Source: Benincasa hispida
Lineage: Eukaryota > Streptophyta > Magnoliopsida > Cucurbitales > Cucurbitaceae
DNA: 64,000 nt
Assembly (NCBI RefSeq): GCF_009727055.1
Contig: NC_052357.1
Location: 20,594,908 to 20,658,907, forward strand
Direction: 5' to 3'
Position numbers and translations under genes: made by a program. Numbering within the stretch: the stretch's first letter is position 1; every line of letters begins with the position of its first letter. Of the stretch, positions 56,843 to 64,000 are shown piece after piece. The notes beneath the pieces are model-generated. The model was given only the letters and a program-made list of their open reading frames with translations. It was not told the DNA's origin and did no database searches.

Positions 56843-57845
56843 TGCTAGCGAAATCCCCCTGAGCGATGCTAGCGAGATCCTCTAGAGCGAGATCAAGCTT
56901 TTCCTGTCGAATTTTCATCTTAGCGATACTCACCTTACCAACGATACTCAGCCCAATTTTTCACGAGATTTCTCCCTAGAGCGAGATCCTTCTTACAAAA
57001 TCAGTGAAATTTTCTTTATAAACGAGATTCTCATGCCCAAATCTCGCTATAATTCTCCATGATGAACTGCTTGCTTGTTCTTCACAAGCAACTATTTGCT
57101 TATGCACCAATTCCCTGTTATAACTTCAAAAATTCATAACTCAAAATCCAGAGCTCTTTTTAAGAAACTTCCTTCTACAAACTTGTTTAGATTTGAGTTA
57201 ACTTCCTTACCTTAAAATTTCAGCATATAATTCTTTATAGTTTGGCTTGGAAATTCCAAACTTCACCTCGGCCCTGCTTAAACCCGAGATTCTGCCTTCT
57301 CTTGGTTTTCTTCACTCTTTGTTCTTCTCCTCTTGAAATCTTTCTCCGGCAAGCCAATTTCACAACCTAGATTCTCTCAGCTCTCGAATGGCACCGAATT
57401 CACTAGAATTTTCATGTCAACTACCGACACCAAGATTTTGAAGTTCTTCTTCCAAAAACACCTCCCACCACCTCCCAAGTTTAAGGATTAACTGCCACGT
57501 CACCCCCACCTAATATGTTTTTCCTTCCCTTCCATCATAATTCCTATGAATAACCATGAATTACTACTTTAATAAAAATAAGAAAAAAAATATATAATAT
57601 AACATTCCTTTGGCTAAACATGCTTATCTAAGTTCCTAGAGTTCGGGGTTTACAATCATCCCCTCCTTAAAAGAAATTTCATCCTTGAAATTTACCTGAT
57701 ATGTCATTAGAAAAGTTGAGGATATCTCTTCCTCGTTTGCTCTCCAGGTTCCCAAGTAGCTTCCTCGACTCCATGATTACGCCATAGCATCTTCACCAAA
57801 GGAATCGTCTTATTTCTGAGTACCTGGTCTTTCTTGTCCAGGTTT
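56843..57845 (-). mobile_element. Gypsy 3'-end fragment inside C3 RT
   Basis: The minus strand starts inside a chromovirus pol C-terminus (LVKMLWRNHGVEEATWE at about 57,760-57,810) and ends pol with FQG-like codons. It then has an AAGGAGGGGATGA polypurine tract and an LTR beginning TGTAAACCCCGAAC at about 57,652. It ends at about 56,843. There is no 5' part, and no TSD is obvious. About 7-9 bases of C3 are missing at the site, judged from C1. Repeated CTAGAGCGA/GAGCGATGCTAGCGA words lie at the left end. Confidence 0.82.
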
Positions 57846-58434
57846 ACACCTTTCCATCTACACCTCTCTTTTGCTTATAGATCCACTTGCACCCAATAGT
57901 TTTGACACCATCAGATGGATCAACAAGCTCCCAGACGTTATTGAGGTACATAGACTCTATTTCCTGGTTCATGGCCTTAACCCATTCATCTTTGTCAACA
58001 TCCTCCATTACTTTCTTAAAAGACAACGGCTCCTCGACCTCATCATTCATAATGACGTGTTGGGCTTCAGTCAAACCCATGTAGCGATCCGGTGGGTTCA
58101 TAACCCTCCCACTACGTCAAGGCAGTCTCAAATCTTGAGCTGGTTGACTAGACGTTCCAACCTCAACAACTCTTATTGATCTGTCAGCCTATTCAACAAC
58201 TCTTGTTGAACCCTTAGCAGTCTCAGTCTCACTAGAGATCTCACGTAAAACGAGCTTACTTCGTGGCTTATGATCCCTCATGTGTTCTTCTTCCAAGAAG
58301 GTAGCATTAGTGGAAACAAACACTTTGTTCTCACTTAGATCATAAAAGTATCCTTCTCTCGTTTCCTTGGGGTAGCCCACAAAGAGGCAAACCTTCGAAC
58401 GTGGTTCCAACTTCTTTGGGTTAGTCACTAGCAC
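57844..58434 (-). pseudogene. C3 integrase C-terminus and linker to RT
   Basis: 58189-58434: KVCLFVGYPKETREGYFYD and KVFVSTNATFLEEEHMRDH, the copia integrase C-terminal part. 57844-58101: RYMGLTEAQHVIMNDEVEEP, WVKAMNQEIESMYLNNVW and TIGCKWIYKQKRGVDGKV, the start of RVT_2. A frame change falls at about 58,100-58,190. C1 has a direct counterpart at 4467-5086. Confidence 0.9.
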
Positions 58435-58439
58435 ATGTG

Positions 58440-59046
58440 TCGGACAGCCCCAAATCCTGAAGTGGCGTAAACTACCTTTACGGCCTCTCTATAACTCAAT
58501 AGGTGTTTCAGAAACACTTTTCGAGGGAACGTTGTTCAGGATATAACATGCGTCTGCACTGCATAACCCCAAAACGAGTTTGAAGAATGAGTATAACTCA
58601 TCATAGATCGAACCATGTCCAACAAGGTCCTGTTTCTCCTTTCTGATACACCATTCTGCTGAGGTGTACCAGGGGCCGAGAGTTGGGACGCAATCCCATG
58701 TTCTATCATATAGTTCTGGAATTGGAGGTCCATATACTCTCCACCATGATCAGATCGTAGTGTTTTTATCTTCTTACCTAACAAGTTTTCAACTTCAGCC
58801 TTATACTCCTTGAACTTGTCAAGAGCTTCAGACTTACGTTGCATTAGAAAGAGATACCTAAACCTTGAATAATCATCTATGAAAGAGATGAAATATTCAT
58901 ACCCACCTCGAGCTTTAACATTCATCGAACCACAGAAGTCTGAATGTATAAGTTCCAAGGCTTCCTTGGCTCTGTAACCTTTTCCAGTAAAAGGTCGTTT
59001 GGTCATCTTGCCTTCAAGGCATGATTCACATACCGGCAAGGAGTTT
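58440..59046 (-). pseudogene. C3 integrase core
   Basis: The 167-codon frame 58536-59039 contains VCESCLEGKMTKRPF (zinc domain end), ELIHSDFCGSMN (Asp 1), FISFIDDYSRFRYLFLM, IKTLRSDHGGEYM (Asp 2) and PQQNGVSERRNRTLL (Glu). The full DDE triad is intact. The gap at 59047 removes the beginning of the pre-integrase domain. The C-terminal end shows a small frameshift near 58,540. Confidence 0.93.
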
Positions 59047-59312
59047 NNNNNNNNNNNNNNNNNNNNNNNNNNNNNNNNNNNNNNNNNNNNNNNNNNNNNN
59101 NNNNNNNNNNNNNNNNNNNNNNNNNNNNNNNNNNNNNNNNNNNNNNNNNNNNNNNNNNNNNNNNNNNNNNNNNNNNNNNNNNNNNNNNNNNNNNNNNNNN
59201 NNNNNNNNNNNNNNNNNNNNNNNNNNNNNNNNNNNNNNNNNNNNNNNNNNNNNNNNNNNNNNNNNNNNNNNNNNNNNNNNNNNNNNNNNNNNNNNNNNNN
59301 NNNNNNNNNNNN
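59047..59312. other. Assembly gap (266 N)
   Basis: All N. Sequence left of it is integrase; sequence right of it is leader. Copia gag, protease and pre-integrase need far more than 266 bp, so either the gap is undersized or C3 lacks them. Confidence 0.95.
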
Positions 59313-62300
59313 AGTAAACAGAAACGTTCTTAGTCAACAGTAATAACTCAGCTGCCTACAGCAACAGGCTAAATACAACTAACCATTTAGCCAACTCAAG
59401 AGTTCATACTTTCCTTGTGGCACAATCATTTTGCCAGAACTAATCTGTTGGTACATGAAGAGACTGGACAATTGAGTTAGTAGCACTGAAATACAGGCAT
59501 TCTAGGAAACATCATGCAGTGGGTTTTACGTGAGAGAGTGGTCCCGTCGAAGACCAATTAAATCATATTTACTATCTTGTCTTCCTCTTTTGAGAATATA
59601 GTAGGTGCATGGAGGTCGTTTGCCACGAAATTCGTTCACACGATTCTTATCCACTGTCATACAATCCCGGTCATTTTTAAAAGCTTATAAAGCAGGAAAT
59701 ACTATCGGAGTTGCCGATATACAAACCGCCGAAAAAACATTGACCTACGTTGAGGTTTTAAGCAAATACCCATTGGTAAAACAAACAACATCTCAATTAA
59801 GGTTTTAGGCAAAATACATTGAACTCAATGTGAACATCTAGTTTTCAGCAATGATCGTGCTTCAAAGCTTTAGGAAAAAAGCCTGCCGAAGGGAGGTCAG
59901 TTATCACCTTTCGAATTAGAAGTATCTCAACATGTCATTAATACCAGAACAACTCTTGCTCCTTATTCCTATAACGACTAGCCATCATTGATTTGGCCAA
60001 GAGATCATTAACTTACTTAACAATCTCCCGTAAGTGTGACCCACCATTTTAAGCCCTAGAGGTCCATCCCAAAAGGCCAATCCTAAGGGAAAAAATCCGA
60101 TTGGGGCAAAACCTAAAACGATCCTATCCATTTCTGGAGTTCATCTTGATATTGATCAATTGCACAAAACCCATCCGAAGGGGACCGCTCCGAAGGCAAC
60201 ACGAGGACGTATAGAATGATCTCACGGTGTGAACCAATGACAGAGACCATAGAACATGTTGGCACACACCCTTCACCCACTTACTATAAATACTCTCTTC
60301 GTCCACCTTGATATTGACTATGCAAACATCATCCGAAGGGGGATGCATCCTGGGGCATCTCGAGGCCAAGCATAAATCTCACGATGTGAACATATAGGGA
60401 GAAACGTGAGGGGAATCATAGAAATATCTGATATGCCTTCTCCTCCCACTGAGTATTTTATAACCTAGGGTTTAGTTTACTTAGAAAAAACACGACTAAG
60501 GATTTTAACTAAATGACTTTTAGGTTTTCCCAAGAGTAACTTTTACCTTGGATAGTTGAACAACTTTTGATCATCATCCATTAAACTCTTTAACGGAGTC
60601 TTTGACCAAAACATCGCATGCTTGTTGAAAATCTATCTAATTCACCTTTCCAGGTAGGTTCCCAGGTAGGGGTGTTACATTTCCGTCAACTTAAGAACCT
60701 CAACCTAGCCAGAACCCGCCTTAGATAAAAGGTCCCTTATAGATAGGTTTACAACAAATTTAGTCTTTTATTCCAACCAATTTAATCCTATTAAACTGAT
60801 TTTAAAAGATTAAGCTAGGTTACTAAACTCTTTAGAACCACTTGAACTTAGGTCTATCTCAATCCAATTTTAAAACCCTTTTAAAAACTTGAGTTCACCC
60901 TAAGTCCGCATGCAACTGTGAATTGTTGATTTTAGGTCTAATTTCTTTTATAACACTAATAACGGAAACAACCACCACAATGTGAAGCTAACACATGCAA
61001 GGCATTCATAACAATTATAAACAGCCTAAGTGTCATGCTCAATGCATTGTCCATTCATTGCTACTTCTTTACATAACACTTATACAAAACGGCAATGAAA
61101 CAAGAAAAACATGCTTCCATTCACCCTTAGACTATAACATTTATAATAAAAGGATGATGCATGATGCATGAAAAATTGCACAACCTAAGGTGGGTTTTTA
61201 ACTATATGACAAACACTTTGACATATAAGAACTATACATCACATGTATAAGCAATAAAAGTTGATGAACCGGGTTAAATTGCTTTAAAACACAAAAAGAA
61301 AAGCTAACTATTACAAAGACAGGAGTATCCGGTCCAAACAGGCGAACCGGGTCTTGAACCGCTCGGCAAAGCATCGCTTCTCCAACCATCCATCGTGTAC
61401 TAAGCTCCTCGCAATCATCTAGACGATAAAACAAACTCTTTGCTCTATCGCTTACCAGTGCTCCTAGAGTTAAACGATCATTTAGTATTTACTATACGAT
61501 CGTCTAGAAAAATCCAAACGATCATTTAGTTATTACTACACGATCGTGTACCTTTACTAAGCAATGAAGCCTGAAGTACACAATCGCTTAGCACGCTCCA
61601 CACGACGCTCGCCTTCCGCGATCGTCTAAGTGACTACGATGCCGCGAAGCATCATTGCCTAAGCGATCGCTTAGCTAGCGTCTCCATGATCACATACGCG
61701 TGATCGCATAGGTAGTAACTAAGCAATGAAGCTTGCTAACTACGCAATCGTCTAACGTGCGCCTTCTACTAAACGATGAGCATCGTATGCTCCCACTACG
61801 ATCGGCTACCTTCAGCGCTTACGCGATCGCGCAACCAATGCTATGCGATATGGTAAATGATTTACCCCATCGCTTAGCATTAGCTAAACAATCGATTAGA
61901 AAATACTACACGATCGTCTAGAACAAAAAATCTAAAGTATCACTTAGTAAAATCCCTACGATTGTTTACCTAAGGCTACACGATCCGATCAATGCTTGAT
62001 CTTATTCTTTGTTGAGAAATGAATCGCCATGCGCCGAAGCTTCATCACAAATGACTCGACGAACTCGAACTTTTCAAATTGCAGACTCGATTGCAAAGTT
62101 AATTTCGCCCAAAAACGCAGGGGCCTTTACAATTAACACTTTGTAATACTGAAAGCTTTAACAAAAAAAAGCAATTTAAACCCAAAACAGTCATTAAATC
62201 CATCCACAAATGTAGAAAATGGTTCACTACAAATGCAGAAACCCACCACGACTGTAAAAACTGTTCGATTCATATCTGTAATTTGGAATATCAGAGTACC
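59313..62300 (-). other. C3 noncoding leader
   Basis: 59,313-59,640 is unassigned. From about 59,700 to 60,900 it is homologous to the C1 leader (20,500-21,500). It has an internal duplication of a GAAGGGG.ATGC / TCTCACGRTGTGAAC block at 60,170-60,240 and 60,335-60,395. 61,430-61,990 is a dense cluster of CGATCG-containing words. The ORFs at 59605-59808, 60124-60369 and 61198-61434 have no recognisable domain. Confidence 0.7.
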
Positions 62301-62316
62301 TGGCTCTGAAACCAAT
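62301..62316 (-). promoter_or_regulatory. C3 primer-binding site
   Basis: Minus strand ATTGGTTTCAGAGCCA directly after the LTR. It matches the initiator tRNA-Met complement except for T instead of A in TGGTATCAG. Confidence 0.9.
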
Positions 62317-64000
62317 TGAAGGAAATCAGAACGATGATTTCCGTGAGCTGCGGAAGTAAGACTATTCCAAATTACAATCATAAATCAACATATATTTACA
62401 GTCAACTTCTATACAAGCGGTTATGCAAATAATACAGAGAAATTACAGCATGAACATCAAATGTACAGAGGCAAAAACTGTACTACAACGGCGGAAGGCG
62501 TCTCCACGCTCCGATGTGCTGCGACTATGATCGAGACAAACTACCAACCACGAGCGCTCGATCTACAGACCGCAACACCGCCACGAACACCTTGCGCCCC
62601 TCCTAACCGACTCTCCCTGGTCACGATCTCCACCTTCAACGAAAAATCTCCGCAGCCACACAACGGCCTTCAGAAAACCCCTCGACGGTGTCAAGTTTGA
62701 GTCTGACCACACCAATAAGGCGACCTTGGTATTCCTCGGTGTGAAAATCCAGAGGGTGGGCTTTGTTTTGGACTTCGGTGTGAGAACAGACGAATGGAGG
62801 AGAAGCCAAAAATCTCGTGTACGACAACTGGCAAGTTGGGAGAAGCGGGAACCCTTCTCAGATAGGTCGGGATCCTCCACATATTAGTAAAGCTATGCGA
62901 TCGTCGTAGCAAAAGCTATGCCGATATCGTTAGCTCTACTCGTTATTTCGGTTGAATCTAACACGATCATTTACCCTTGCGAAACCAGTGATACGTTTAG
63001 CATAGACTAGTGATAGATCGATAATATAGTAATACACTACATGATCGTTTAGCTAGCACCTGCATCAATCGTATACCCTTGCCTCAGCCGTCGTTGTCAT
63101 ACTAGGTAAATCTATTATTTAACTTGACTGACTTCCATGAGTTTCTTTTTTGCTGGAGAGAGAAACTCCAAAAATCTTTTCAAAACTTTGTGAAAAACTT
63201 CTTTTTCAAAATAAAGAAACCGATGTCTTTTTAAATCCAACAGTTACCATGATCAATAACACCACTACATTTGGTTATTTAAAAGAAAAAAAAAGTAATT
63301 ATCTAATTAATTAATATTATTTTTAAAATATACCGAATTAATAACTAACTTTATAAACCTATAGTTTTAATTCATCGACCATAGTTTCTAAATATTTCAT
63401 CTCAGTGAACACATATAAACCATAGTTCTTTTTCTATTCCATGGTACTTAATGTAAATCTCATTTACATCAATCCTCCACTAGATGTATCTTATACATCA
63501 TACTGATTATATCATATATAATCAAAATACCTCTTGTCAATTTGAACATTTCAAAATCAACACCGAAAATTTGATACCTCAACATGAATCCAAGCTACCA
63601 AGGGGACCTCATGGACCTGTAGATCCGGAGCTTCAACGGTACGTGAATAACTGACTAAACTCTTTAGTCACGGGATCCACCATCCGTTAACTGCAGGGCA
63701 TTCCACTAAAGACCAACAGTTGAACTCTCCTCACTACAGATATATTATGTGTCCATCTTAACCAATCAGCAATGCGAGAACCCTTAACAGATCGCTCGTT
63801 AGTACAACTGGGTCAATAACCGTTATGCCCCTGTAGTTACATCTGTTTCCTTAAGTACCACTGATCCCTCTAATGAACATAAGTCATAGTCCTACTATGA
63901 CTGAGTCTTCTCTTCCAAAGAGAAGCCGTAGCTACTATGTTCAAGCCCCAGAATCAGCCCTTAAGTGAGTAATCTCTCTACTTATCCCTGCTTCGGGAAA
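62317..64000 (-). mobile_element. C3 5' LTR, partial
   Basis: Pair of 53190-55353; by length it should end at about 64,480. Between about 62,470 and 63,400 it shows many single-base insertions relative to the 3' LTR; outside that stretch it is nearly the same. The ORFs at 62461-62912 are not recognisable. Confidence 0.9.

Larger units (their letters stand above)
53190..64000 (-). mobile_element. Copia element C3, extends past the right edge
   Basis: 3' LTR 53190-55353, duplicated PPT, RNase H, RT, linker, integrase, gap, leader, PBS (62301-62316) and 5' LTR from 62317. The left flank is agaat; the right flank is outside. It sits in the ULP1-like pseudogene. Gag, protease and the pre-integrase N-terminus are not visible and should lie in or near the gap. 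RT is split by a gypsy fragment (about 56,843-57,845). Confidence 0.9.

Noticed and set aside
59605..59808. Open frame with KAGNTIGVADIQTAEKTL, which looked at first like a bacterial outer-membrane efflux segment and hence contamination
   Set aside because: The underlying DNA (from about 59,700) aligns in order with the C1 leader at 20,500-20,690, so it belongs to the copia leader.

Overview
The window reads as a dicot plant genome, plausibly a cucurbit. That guess rests only on the general look of the copia LTRs and is weak. It contains no intact host gene. Nearly everything from 1 to about 49,000 and from 53,190 to 64,000 is LTR retrotransposon, much of it nested, plus a dispersed satellite of about 310 bp. 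The only stretch that looks like low-copy host DNA is about 49,090 to 53,189. It holds a possible Mutator-like (MULE) coding exon on + and a broken ULP1-like (C48) protease pseudogene on -.

Layout, using element names coined here. 1-1224: LTR of a minus-strand copia (C0) running off the left edge. 1225-3000, 23435-24616 and 26287-26595: blocks of one satellite array, split by insertions. 3001-23434: copia C1 (minus, 3' LTR lost), which contains gypsy G1 (6588-20499, Athila-like, minus, lacking most of pol). G1 in turn contains copia C2 (10578-16039, minus, both short LTRs, PBS and PPT, all domains present but frameshifted) and a plus-oriented solo LTR S2 (about 7302-8716). 24617-26286: solo LTR S1, a G1 relative, in the satellite. 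26596-32807: gypsy G2 (plus, Athila-like). Its pol is split by a 1994-bp inverted-repeat element (30625-32618) and then ends where copia C5 (plus, LTR 32808-34574) begins. About 35,600-38,173: 3' end of copia C4 (minus). 38306-44198: gypsy G3 (minus, chromovirus-like, 5-bp TSD AGTTT, internal deletion), sitting in a remnant of element L1. About 44,204-49,090: L1, a gypsy-type element or locus with a TGGCGCC primer site whose interior holds three diverged tandem modules of unrecognised, intron-like coding sequence. 53190 to the window end: copia C3 (minus, 2.16-kb LTRs), carrying a gypsy 3'-end fragment and an assembly gap.

The most unusual biology is (i) the fold-back element at 30625-32618, whose two outer ends are both copia U5 ends and which has a 5-bp TSD; (ii) the three-module unknown coding array in L1; (iii) clusters of a CGATCGTTTAG motif in the C3 and C4 LTRs and the C3 leader; and (iv) a repeated noncoding leader shared by C1 and C3. 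The most certain observation is technical: Tn5 mosaic-end (Nextera mate-pair junction) sequence is embedded in G3 at three places, beside an exact 95-bp duplication around a single N. That part of the assembly is chimeric.

Every retroelement reading frame seen is interrupted, so nothing here looks able to move by itself. C2 is the most complete.
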